Positions 50,401 to 57,363 of a stretch of 64,000 bases of DNA are shown piece after piece. The DNA is taken from contig JAJYYB010000017.1 in the NCBI GenBank assembly GCA_021801355.1, positions 1 to 64,000 of the forward strand. The letters are read 5' to 3'. Each line of letters opens with the position of its first letter. Position 1 is the stretch's first letter. The notes under the pieces were generated by a model. The model ran no database searches. It saw only the letters and a program-made list of their open reading frames with translations, and was not told where the DNA came from. Source of the stretch: Microcaldota archaeon (GTDB lineage Archaea > Micrarchaeota > Micrarchaeia > Micrarchaeales > Micrarchaeaceae). The position numbers were made by a program, and so were the translations under genes.

Positions 50401-52852
50401 TCACGGTACTTAAATTGTATGCCGATGTGGTTCCTGTGTCTACCGCAACTGCTTTAAAATCAAATATGCCGGAATTGGAAGTAACGAATGAGATTGTATT
50501 GCTGCCTCCAGGACTGTCTATAATCGTATTCACCACCAATGAATTGCCAGTAGTGTTATACAGCTTTGCTTCAAACGGTCCAACCCCGCCTGATACTCCA
50601 ATCGTATAAGTTTCGGTCTGTCCTGCATCTAAAGTTGTATTGCTCTGTGAGAGCGTTAGCACTGGTGTATTGCTTACTGCGAGTGAATTGGGCGGCGAGC
50701 TGAATACATACGCTGCGGTTGTGCCCAAATCTGTTCCAACTGCATAAAAAGTGTTAGTTGATACGGCACTTAAATTGTACGAAAGCATGGCACTGCCTCC
50801 GGACGAAGCCACGGTATTTGTCGCAATCACATTCCCGTCCGAAAGTAAGTTTACCGTGAATGGCCCTGTCCCACCAATCACAACTGCATTGTATACTACT
50901 GATTGACCGACGTCAAGTGTCGTGTTTATCGGCGATATAGAAACCACGGGAGCAGGATCTATATTTACTGCATTAGGGATCGCATTAAACGAATATTGCG
51001 TAGTGGTTCCTAAGTCATTTACAATGACGCTGAACGTATTCGCCGTACTCGAAGCAGTCTTGTAGTAGAGCAGTGCGTTTCCTCCTGGTTCAGATACAGT
51101 ATTTGTTGCGATTACAGTACCATTCAGAATCAGGTTAACTGTAAAAGGCCCTGTCCCACCGATCACAACTGCATTGTATGTTAATACTTGGCCAACATCG
51201 AGAACTGTATTTACGGTTGATACCGATGCTATCGGATCAGAACTTACCGTTATTGAATTCGTGGCGGAATTTAAAACATAATTTCCTAACCCCGAATCTG
51301 TTACAATTGCATTGAAAGAAAATACACCTACGTTAGAGGTAAAAAATGATATTGTATTGCTGCCTCCTGGGTTCTGCACAACCAAATTTCCAACTATCCT
51401 ACCTCCTGTGATATTATAAAATTGTACATAGAACGGTCCGACTCCTCCAGTCAACTGCACAGTATAAGTTTCACTCTGTCCTGCGTCCAGTGTTGAGTTG
51501 CTTGGTGAAACCATAACAGAGAATGGGAGCACTGTCACTGCAAGCGCATTAGATGTTTGCATTACTGCATTCTGCTTTAATGAAGCCGTATCTATAACAT
51601 TGAGCTTGAATTTGTAGCTGTCGAATGTGTTAGTGCTATTTGTTGTAAATATTGCGTTGGGCGATTGAGCTTTCCCTCCGGACGTCCCGATGCCCAAAAG
51701 AGCGTTAGCTTCCGACGCAGTCAGATCATTTGAATCTAGACCGGCAACCCACTGATAAGAATATGGTGCTGTGCCATTTGATATTGTAGAATTTATTACG
51801 AATTTCTGCCCCGCAGCTATATCATTCCCTGACTGTGATCTTAATTTTATCGTTAAAGGAAAGTTGCCAGTTACAAACTGATTTGCATCCACTCTTTCAC
51901 TGGTATTCGCATAATTAAACACGAAGAACGGAGAGTTGCTGGAAAAAGAGCAGTATTCACAAGATGCATTTACCGTGAAAGGAATTATAGTGTTACAAGT
52001 ACCATTAGGACAATATTCATCGATTGCTGGCGCACCTCCAGATAGCAGCAGCCCATTTGATATAAGCGTATAAATTACTGGCTGCTCCGTCCCAAAATAT
52101 GGGCTTGCGTGATACTGCTCGGTCATCAACCCAGTGAAAAATCCGTCATCTATGCCACCAAAGAAATAATTTCCCCCCGCTGCGCTATAATCAACGCTCG
52201 CCGAAGCGCTTGTATTCCAATCATAAGCGCTCATTACTACGTTCCCATCAGAGAAATTCAGAGAAAGTGCAACCTGATCTCCTGGGTTTATGGGCCCATT
52301 GAATGATTCTACTCCACCGCATCCACCTGAACATACAGGGAAAATCGATGAACGATTCAAGATATTGAAAACCTCGTAAGCCATTGAAAAGCCATGCGGC
52401 GCCCCTGGCCAGTCATAAAACAAGCCTACTTGGTACCAGTAAAATTTGTTGCTCATACCGTTCACAAGGTATGCGGGCCCGTACTGAAACGCCCCCGTCT
52501 GGTTTACTGCAGTGACATTATACGCTATACTGTTAAAGGCCTGGTCAAAGATTTCAAATAGCTGCTCATCGTATGATGGCGTGGGTTGCAATCCTGGTAC
52601 GAGTTCAGAACCGTTCTGTGCAAAGCTATACGGCGTTATCCGCAATCCTGGCGGATTTACGGACATGTTCCGATGCAGAATAATACTTGTATTTGCTACA
52701 TCGTGGTTGACAACAGTGGTAACTATACGAGCATGAGCCTTAGAGAAGCTCGCATACGACGTAGCAGGCCAAATCCCCACACCTATAACAAATAGCAAAA
52801 TCAAAGTGAAAAATAAGCGCCTTAAGACTGCTAGCTGCAGAAATCCATGCAT
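47426..52852 (-). CDS. Giant surface protein with Ig-like repeats (1808 aa)
   Basis: The product has an N-terminal signal (about residues 10-34) and a unique ~430-residue N-terminal domain. At least nine ~95-residue beta-sandwich repeats follow, each with an 'LDVGQ/LDAGQ' start and a 'GGxGPF' strand. Then come two related beta domains ending in 'DPVVGLF' and 'DPIIGLF', separated by a poly-Gly linker (about residues 1437-1462). Near the end is a Ser/Thr stretch and one C-terminal helix (about 1775-1797) before basic residues. It is probably an S-layer-like or adhesive protein anchored in the membrane. Residues ~567-853 and 854-1140 are encoded by an 861-bp tandem duplication. A palindrome lies just upstream of its start. 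Confidence 0.82.
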   Translation of the reverse strand: MHGFLQLAVLRRLFFTLILLFVIGVGIWPATSYASFSKAHARIVTTVVNHDVANTSIILHRNMSVNPPGLRITPYSFAQNGSELVPGLQPTPSYDEQLFEIFDQAFNSIAYNVTAVNQTGAFQYGPAYLVNGMSNKFYWYQVGLFYDWPGAPHGFSMAYEVFNILNRSSIFPVCSGGCGGVESFNGPINPGDQVALSLNFSDGNVVMSAYDWNTSASASVDYSAAGGNYFFGGIDDGFFTGLMTEQYHASPYFGTEQPVIYTLISNGLLLSGGAPAIDEYCPNGTCNTIIPFTVNASCEYCSFSSNSPFFVFNYANTSERVDANQFVTGNFPLTIKLRSQSGNDIAAGQKFVINSTISNGTAPYSYQWVAGLDSNDLTASEANALLGIGTSGGKAQSPNAIFTTNSTNTFDSYKFKLNVIDTASLKQNAVMQTSNALAVTVLPFSVMVSPSNSTLDAGQSETYTVQLTGGVGPFYVQFYNITGGRIVGNLVVQNPGGSNTISFFTSNVGVFSFNAIVTDSGLGNYVLNSATNSITVSSDPIASVSTVNTVLDVGQVLTYNAVVIGGTGPFTVNLILNGTVIATNTVSEPGGNALLYYKTASSTANTFSVIVNDLGTTTQYSFNAIPNAVNIDPAPVVSISPINTTLDVGQSVVYNAVVIGGTGPFTVNLLSDGNVIATNTVASSGGSAMLSYNLSAVSTNTFYAVGTDLGTTAAYVFSSPPNSLAVSNTPVLTLSQSNTTLDAGQTETYTIGVSGGVGPFEAKLYNTTGNSLVVNTIIDSPGGSNTISFVTSNSGIFDFKAVAVDTGTTSAYNLSTVTKGMAVNKDPFISINALTTRLDVGQTLTYNVVVNGGTGPFTVNLILNGTVIATNTVSEPGGNALLYYKTASSTANTFSVIVNDLGTTTQYSFNAIPNAVNIDPAPVVSISPINTTLDVGQSVVYNAVVIGGTGPFTVNLLSDGNVIATNTVASSGGSAMLSYNLSAVSTNTFYAVGTDLGTTAAYVFSSPPNSLAVSNTPVLTLSQSNTTLDAGQTETYTIGVSGGVGPFEAKLYNTTGNSLVVNTIIDSPGGSNTISFVTSNSGIFDFKAVAVDTGTTSAYNLSTVTKGMAVNKDPFISINALTTRLDVGQTLTYNVVVNGGTGPFTVNLVSSGNVLATDSIGVVGGNALLTYKTKSVYGTFNVTAVDTGTSSQYTFNSPPNTVDIANAPTIALHEIGTSILDINKTALYEVEIPANSGFGPFTVNLMVGGNIVATNTILAGVGNAMLSFIPNSIGNILVTASGTDNGVGVPYIFNSSEVTTEILPTLNTSLTIEPNTISNVIFSDSNAIILISTNSLFDIPINVLISNVTQAFSSLPSHSGTSFNKIVLINVSLSYNAIAGSISSNLTIGYPCSDPGVAPYILRDGLWEEITPFTTNSASCTLNFSIPADPVVGLFSSQETGQSGGGGGGGGGGFSGGGGGGGGAAPAPVNITINGAEISYIEQLKPFNATTCSSKIIGSDNFIAPNDTGVTVDGIGYTLYPLIPQQIEGLKNCYIELLNISWEPIAHLVSIYIYDDNGSTGLEPNRKLVNRSLSSFNGTLLLNKGQYYYINFTNSNALLIINPKIKLYVNAQVDILNDTNSTPNLAGMRKIVSVSESVSSKGNFSLEVGFFYNCSLNDRRLGLYELHNESWNPVNDLIINQGACEISFNSTSDPIIGLFENTTNGNSAKRNVSKTTLITTSITSTVIESSVTNKQNETNSTGNGSCTTLEAAQKYNTTQTTQNPYVSNCGGISLESVGAILVVVIFIGLVILGWRNSLNAKMRMGKVN
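49431..51152 (-). repeat. 861-bp tandem duplication within the giant surface gene
   Basis: Copies span about 49431-50291 and 50292-51152 (287 codons each, three Ig-like repeats per copy). Side-by-side reading shows almost complete identity (one difference noted near 50256 versus 51117, plus changes at the far ends). The exact phase keeps the reading frame. It is either a recent unequal recombination or an assembly effect. Confidence 0.88.
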
Positions 52853-52860
52853 AAAATCTT

Positions 52861-52876
52861 TTTACATTAATGTAAA
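52861..52876. promoter_or_regulatory. 16-bp perfect palindrome at the giant surface gene promoter
   Basis: TTTACATT-AATGTAAA lies 9-24 nt upstream of the ATG at 52852, between a TATA-like AATTTAAG (about 52882-52889, minus strand) and the start. It would overlap the transcription start site. It is a strong operator candidate for phase or level control of the surface protein. Confidence 0.5.
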
Positions 52877-52959
52877 CAACTTAAATTTTGTATCAAAAGC
52901 TACAAAATACGTCCTGTTTCACTTGGAAGGTCATTTTTCAAGCAATGCGGCGCTAGATA

Positions 52960-53067
52960 ATGGATTTTAGACCTTCTGAAGCGATTAGATTGCAAAAGCT
53001 TATAGAGATGAACACCGATACAAATAACACTGTTTTTGTAATGGTGCACAATAGGATGGGATCATAA
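52960..53067 (+). CDS. Possible 35-aa upstream ORF coupled to the thioesterase gene
   Basis: ATG 52960 opens a 35-codon frame (MDFRPSEAIRLQKLIEMN...) that ends in TAA overlapping the thioesterase ATG as TAATG. The arrangement allows translational coupling. A TATA-like CTTAAATTTT lies near 52880-52889. It may be noise: a second TATA-like site lies inside it (about 52998-53007), which could start the thioesterase message downstream. Confidence 0.3.
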   Translation: MDFRPSEAIRLQKLIEMNTDTNNTVFVMVHNRMGS

Positions 53068-53567
53068 TGGGAGGAAAATCGCCGCACGCATCGCATACAT
53101 CTCTGGAGAGGTTGGTCCTGCCAGGCGACACAAACACCTTCAATTCGCTTTATGGCGGCAGGCTCATGGAGTGGATAGATAATGCGGCAAGCATAGTAGC
53201 TTACAAGCATTCCAGGAGCCGCGTGGTAACAGGCAGCATAGATAGCCTATTCTTCCTCTCACCAATAAAGCTGGGTGACATAGTCAGCCTTGATGCAAAC
53301 ATAAACTACGTGACACCCAGTACCATGGAAATAGAAGTGGACGTATTCTCGCAGGAAAGCCTTACAGGGATAAAGAAGTTCACGACCAAGGCCTTCCTCA
53401 CTTACGTAGCGGTTGATGAGAATGGGAAGCCCAGCTCCGTGCCTGACCTTAAGCTCACCACAAAGGAGGAGAAGAGGCGCTTCACGGACGGCATGGAAAG
53501 GAGCAAGCTAAGGCTAAAAAGGCTGGCAGAAATCCGGGTCGAGGTAAAAAATTTTGAACCGAGATGA
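53067..53567 (+). CDS. Hotdog-fold acyl-CoA thioesterase
   Basis: The 166-aa product has the BFIT/YciA-type pattern: 'VLPGDTNTFNSLYGGRLMEWIDNAAS' with the catalytic Asn/Asp region, 'VTGSIDSLFFLSPIKLGDIV', then the strand-rich half. It hydrolyses acyl-CoA in the cytosol. It is the first of three close plus-strand genes (thioesterase, phosphatidyltransferase, small protein) and may serve lipid or CoA metabolism. Confidence 0.86.
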   Translation: MGGKSPHASHTSLERLVLPGDTNTFNSLYGGRLMEWIDNAASIVAYKHSRSRVVTGSIDSLFFLSPIKLGDIVSLDANINYVTPSTMEIEVDVFSQESLTGIKKFTTKAFLTYVAVDENGKPSSVPDLKLTTKEEKRRFTDGMERSKLRLKRLAEIRVEVKNFEPR

Positions 53568-53581
53568 GCAATGGTGCTTGA

Positions 53582-54181
53582 TTGAAATCCGCCGATGCAG
53601 TTGTATTGCTAAGGACATTCATGATATTCGCCGTAGCGTACCTAATTCTCGCAAAGTTCAATCCTATAATAACTATCATACTACTCATAGCAGCTCTTGT
53701 CCTTGACGCGGTGGATGGCTATTTCGCAAAATACGGGAAGGTAAACATCGAAACACTAAGGCTTTATATCAATCATGAACCACCGAAGCAAAAGATAAAG
53801 CCGACGCCTTACGGTGCCAGGCTTGATATAGCGGGAGACAGGGTTGTAGAGTATACGATGTGGATAGTCTTCACTATCGTCAACATAGTGCCGCTATTCG
53901 TCCTGCTGCTAATCGTTCTCAGGCACTCATTCGCAGACGCGCTCATGGGCTCACGTGGCACATCATCAAAGATGAAGACGAAATTCGCCCAGATCGTCTA
54001 CGCGTCAAACATAGGACGCGGTGGCATAAATGTCCTCAAAGCTGTGACTTACTGTTACCTGATACTGATGTACGTCTCAAATTATCCTGCTTTGCCTGGC
54101 TACATACTGGTAACCGCCCTTGTTGCCTATATAATGCTCAGGGGAATCGCAGAGATATACGACAGCATGAAATCTTTCTGA
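53582..54181 (+). CDS. CDP-alcohol phosphatidyltransferase with extended active-site loop
   Basis: The 199-aa membrane enzyme transfers a phospholipid group from a CDP-lipid to an alcohol such as inositol phosphate, glycerol phosphate or serine. It has D42-x2-D45-G46-x2-A49-K50 and then G78-x3-D82-x3-D86, so all four Asp are present. The gap between the two halves is ~27 residues instead of the usual 8-9, and Arg is Lys50. Four to six helices are predicted. The start is TTG 53582: an in-frame TGA lies right before it, and GGTG is 5 nt upstream. It probably makes a polar head group for ether lipids. Confidence 0.85.
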   Translation: MKSADAVVLLRTFMIFAVAYLILAKFNPIITIILLIAALVLDAVDGYFAKYGKVNIETLRLYINHEPPKQKIKPTPYGARLDIAGDRVVEYTMWIVFTIVNIVPLFVLLLIVLRHSFADALMGSRGTSSKMKTKFAQIVYASNIGRGGINVLKAVTYCYLILMYVSNYPALPGYILVTALVAYIMLRGIAEIYDSMKSF

Positions 54182-54193
54182 GCGGTGCATGGT

Positions 54194-54469
54194 ATGCATT
54201 TCCAAATAAGTGAAAACGCCAAGGAGATAATAAAGAGCGGCGGCATAAGGGTCAGGGTGAAGAGGGCAGGAATGTTCCAATTCCAGGAGTTCAAGATAAA
54301 GCGCATTTCCATCGGGAGCAGTGCATCATTCGTAGAGCTGTGGCTCGATAACGTCATAGACCTAAGCGAACTGGTCAGGCTGTCAAATGAGCTCGGACTT
54401 CCTATGGAAACACAGAACGGCAGGGTGTTCCCGAACGGCCTTGGCGCCAAGGATTTCATAGGCCTTTAG
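54194..54469 (+). CDS. Small hypothetical protein
   Basis: The 91-aa protein starts MHFQISENAKEII and has an alpha/beta pattern with a Lys/Arg-rich middle. ATG 54194 is preferred to GTG 54185 because GGTGC lies upstream. It follows the phosphatidyltransferase by 12 nt and is probably cotranscribed. No family is recognised. Confidence 0.6.
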   Translation: MHFQISENAKEIIKSGGIRVRVKRAGMFQFQEFKIKRISIGSSASFVELWLDNVIDLSELVRLSNELGLPMETQNGRVFPNGLGAKDFIGL

Positions 54470-54474
54470 CCGAA

Positions 54475-56172
54475 TCACGTGATGAAGTTAGTCACGTTAA
54501 GCGTTCCGACAGCTATTTTTGCGTTTCCATCGATTGTGTAGTTCAGCACAAGAGTATAACTCGTCTGTGCGCTCAGCAAAGGTATGGCTAGGTTGTCGCA
54601 TGTCACGTTTAACCTCACGCTACCGTTAACGGCTATTGTATCGTTAAAAGTGCTGTTGGTCCTTACCGCACCAGGTATGAAGCACGAAAGCTTTTGCGCC
54701 CTAATAGCAGCCCCAAGCCTGTCCGTCACATTTATGGCACCTGAATCATTGTAGGCGCTGAAATTGGCTACGACACAAGGAAGCGACTTGTTGCTGAGGC
54801 TGCATGTATTGGTCACTGCGGATCTCCATGGCTGGTACTTCTGGCTTATGTTAAGCGCGTTCATCAATGCTGCTGCATTACCGTAGGCAGCCGTTATGTC
54901 CGTCTTGTTTACGAGCGAATAGATGCCGAGCGTGTAGTTCTTGCCCATCCCGAGTGAGTTTATAAGCGAATAGCTACCGGCAAGGCTGCCATTGCTTGGT
55001 ATGATATACATAGAGCAAATCTCCGTATTGTTTATGTCTGTTATTATCCCATAGCATGTATAGTTGCTGCTGCTCTTGTTCGACTGCATCGATTTCGATA
55101 TGTAGGTCGTGAACAGCCCATACGTATTTGCGAATATGTTATCGGCTTCTACGCCAGAGAGGTTCGCCTTCAGCAGGTGCCCCGCAAGCGTTGAATTCAC
55201 ATATTGGAACTTTCCCTGCGCATTAGACAATACTGTGTTGTTCTTCAGGAACTTTATAAAGTAAGTGCTTTCATTAGGCGCATAAGTGCGCGCAGCTATG
55301 CCCGCGCAGTTGCCTCGTGTGCTGGCATTGTTGAACTCTATCATCTTTGTCCAACCGTACGAGTAGTAAACGCATAAGCTTGTCTGGTTGTTCATCTTGA
55401 ATATGGTTAGCGCTGTTCCATTATCCAAAAGGCTGCTGGAGGCGAAATGGAAACTCCCAATTAGCGCGTCAATAGGTGCGGGCGTTACTGTTCCCTGCAG
55501 CCAAGCCACATAAGCCGACGTGCCGTTTGCATAGCTCACATATGCGCCGTTGCTGTTCTTTATGTAACCGTACAGGTCATCCAGAGTGGTGCTTATCGCC
55601 TTCCCTCCGAATCCGAATATGTTGCTGTACAACGACAGGTTGTATGCATTGTTGATGAACCAGATGGCGTTCAGTCCTGGTCCGGTAAGCGAAAACGTCT
55701 GCGTTGAATCTATTCCGTTGTTTGGCAGCGATGTGTAAACGTCGGGTTTCTCTGCACCATTGACATTAACATCTAATGAACTCTGCGCATTGCTCCTATT
55801 AGCTATGTTGAGCACGTGTGCAGGATCAGCTATAGCCTGGAAATCATAAGTTCCGTTTGCCTGGTAAGTGTAATTGGCTTCTATCGATGCCGACTCGCCG
55901 GCCGGTATGGTCACGGTATACTCGTGAAGCTGGTTGTTGTCCAGGTAAAGCACCACGAGCATGTCATTCACTTCATTGCTTCCATGGTTGCTTACCTTTA
56001 CGGTGAGATTGCTAGTTTGGAATGGATATACTGTGCCTATTGTGTTAGACTGGATTGTAACGCCTACGCTGTAAGCGGCCCGTGGTACGAGCGCAGAGTA
56101 AGCAATCACCGCTATTGCAAAGACTACAAAAAACAGCCCTATCAATATCAGGCTCTCCCTTGTAAATTTCAT
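54475..56172 (-). CDS. Membrane-anchored protein with CARDB-like N-terminal domain
   Basis: The 565-aa product has an N-terminal anchor (about residues 8-28). A CARDB-type adhesion/Ig-like domain (about 35-135: 'FQTSNLTVKVSNHGSNEVND' followed by 'GESASIEANYTYQANGTYDF') follows, then a long Asn/Ser-rich ectodomain with Cys pairs. A role in surface assembly or adhesion is likely. It starts 5 nt after the stop of a winged-helix gene and is surely in its operon. Confidence 0.72.
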   Translation of the reverse strand: MKFTRESLILIGLFFVVFAIAVIAYSALVPRAAYSVGVTIQSNTIGTVYPFQTSNLTVKVSNHGSNEVNDMLVVLYLDNNQLHEYTVTIPAGESASIEANYTYQANGTYDFQAIADPAHVLNIANRSNAQSSLDVNVNGAEKPDVYTSLPNNGIDSTQTFSLTGPGLNAIWFINNAYNLSLYSNIFGFGGKAISTTLDDLYGYIKNSNGAYVSYANGTSAYVAWLQGTVTPAPIDALIGSFHFASSSLLDNGTALTIFKMNNQTSLCVYYSYGWTKMIEFNNASTRGNCAGIAARTYAPNESTYFIKFLKNNTVLSNAQGKFQYVNSTLAGHLLKANLSGVEADNIFANTYGLFTTYISKSMQSNKSSSNYTCYGIITDINNTEICSMYIIPSNGSLAGSYSLINSLGMGKNYTLGIYSLVNKTDITAAYGNAAALMNALNISQKYQPWRSAVTNTCSLSNKSLPCVVANFSAYNDSGAINVTDRLGAAIRAQKLSCFIPGAVRTNSTFNDTIAVNGSVRLNVTCDNLAIPLLSAQTSYTLVLNYTIDGNAKIAVGTLNVTNFIT

Positions 56173-56176
56173 ACAT

Positions 56177-56635
56177 TCACCTGTTCTTAAGCTCCTTCAC
56201 GGCAGCAGCTATCTTGTCCTTTATAGGGTTTATCTCGGAATCGAAATAGTTGTTTATCCAAGCTGTCTCGTCATACTTGTCGCCGCTCGACGGTTCGAGG
56301 AAATAGTACCTGCCCTTGGAATTGTTGACTATGTTAGCCTTCTTCAGCTGCAGAAGGTGGTATCTGAGAGTCTTCTCGTTCATTGGCTCCCATGAAGTAG
56401 TGATGTAAGCGCTGATCTCCTCAACTGACGGATCCTTCTTCTCCGTGAACTGGAAGTGCAGCATCGCGTCGAGCACTGCGACAGCGCTAAGCCTTGATTC
56501 TCCTGGGTTTATTATCCCGAGAGACAGTGCCAGCCACCTGACCATGGAGCGCCTCGTCTCGCTTACGTCGGGGGTCATCCTAAGGTTCCTAAGCGTTATC
56601 TCGCGCTCTATAAGCTTTGATTCGTTAAGCTCCAT
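56177..56635 (-). CDS. Winged-helix DNA-binding protein
   Basis: The 152-aa product has a helix-turn-helix core at about 70-115 (VEEISAYI ... LRYHLLQLKKANIVNNSKGRYYF), the recognition helix plus wing pattern of winged-helix regulators, and long flanking helices. It is the first gene of a two-gene unit with the CARDB-like surface protein, so it may control that protein or sense its state. The divergent gene at 56720 shares the promoter region. Confidence 0.75.
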   Translation of the reverse strand: MELNESKLIEREITLRNLRMTPDVSETRRSMVRWLALSLGIINPGESRLSAVAVLDAMLHFQFTEKKDPSVEEISAYITTSWEPMNEKTLRYHLLQLKKANIVNNSKGRYYFLEPSSGDKYDETAWINNYFDSEINPIKDKIAAAVKELKNR

Positions 56636-56719
56636 CTAAGCGCCTCCTGAAGCAGGTATTATGTTCTAACCGCAAAAATATATATCCTTTCATGTAGTAA
56701 TGTGAGATAGGCGACCATT

Positions 56720-57100
56720 ATGTCTAGTGTAAACGTAGATGTCATATTCGAACCGAGCGAACTCAAGGCTTATTCAAGGAACGAGGCTGTCATGAAGCTC
56801 ATCATAAAGAACGCGGATGCAAGCCGCTACTTCTGGTGCGAGGCCGACGTTGCAGTGAACTCACCGCTTTCGCTGGCCCCTGATACAGAATTGGGGTTGG
56901 GCAAGATGCGCATAGGGATACTCAAGCCAGGTGCAGCGATAGAGAAGAGCATAAAGGTATTCACGCGGCCTAACAACTTCCCTGATGAATACGGGATGAA
57001 GGTGACCGTATTCCTCTACGATGAGGGCGGAGTCATAGCCGAGCGGGATGACAAGATGATAACAATACCGTGCATCGAGCAGAAGGTATCACAGGCCTGA
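56720..57100 (+). CDS. Hypothetical beta-sandwich protein
   Basis: The 126-aa soluble product starts MSSVNVDVIFEPSELKAYSRNEAVMKLIIKN-like, with alternating strands and a 'LKPGAAIEKSIKVFTRP' segment, resembling a single Ig/CARDB-type domain without a signal peptide. It is divergent from the winged-helix gene, with TATA-like ATATATATCC between them. It has two Cys. The function is unknown; cytosolic location is inferred. Confidence 0.62.
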   Translation: MSSVNVDVIFEPSELKAYSRNEAVMKLIIKNADASRYFWCEADVAVNSPLSLAPDTELGLGKMRIGILKPGAAIEKSIKVFTRPNNFPDEYGMKVTVFLYDEGGVIAERDDKMITIPCIEQKVSQA

Positions 57101-57122
57101 CTGCCACTTGACTGCGTAAAAC

Positions 57123-57214
57123 CAATGCATTTCACCAGCGAGATAAAAATGAGAACGAAAAAGACTACCTCCACAGATTTTTGGCGATCAAACAACAGGC
57201 GCCTAAATGCATTG
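57123..57214. repeat. Inverted repeat in a 263-bp non-coding gap
   Basis: CAATGCATTT (57123-57132) and AAATGCATTG (57205-57214) are 10-nt arms with 72 nt between. AAAAAT/ATTTTT pairs inside. Further along, CATGTC/GACATG (57231-57236/57246-57251) forms another hairpin. The gap lies between convergent genes (57100 and 57364). It could be a 3' structured region or an RNA from a minus-strand TATA at about 57312-57321. Confidence 0.4.
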
Positions 57215-57329
57215 TGATCATGGTAATTGTCATGTCTTCTCTGCTGACATGCTATTGCTCTGTTCCGCTCTTCTGCTCTAGTAATTTATCTCCCGCGTAA
57301 GCCAGCTACCGCATATATAAGAAAAATGT

Positions 57330-57351
57330 GGTCTGGTAATAAAGCCAGACC
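57330..57351 (-). terminator. Hairpin terminator of the pyrophosphatase gene
   Basis: On the minus strand GGTCTGG (57351-57345) and CCAGACC (57336-57330) form a 7-bp stem with an 8-nt loop, followed by ACATTTTTCTT. It starts 12 nt after the stop. Confidence 0.65.
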
Positions 57352-57363
57352 GCAATGCTGCAG

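Noticed and set aside
57159-57255. Short minus-strand ORF encoding a ~22-aa peptide (begins MTITMITMHLGACC)
   Set aside because: Similarity of its start to the lacZ alpha leader is superficial, and it overlaps inverted repeats. No SD is seen.
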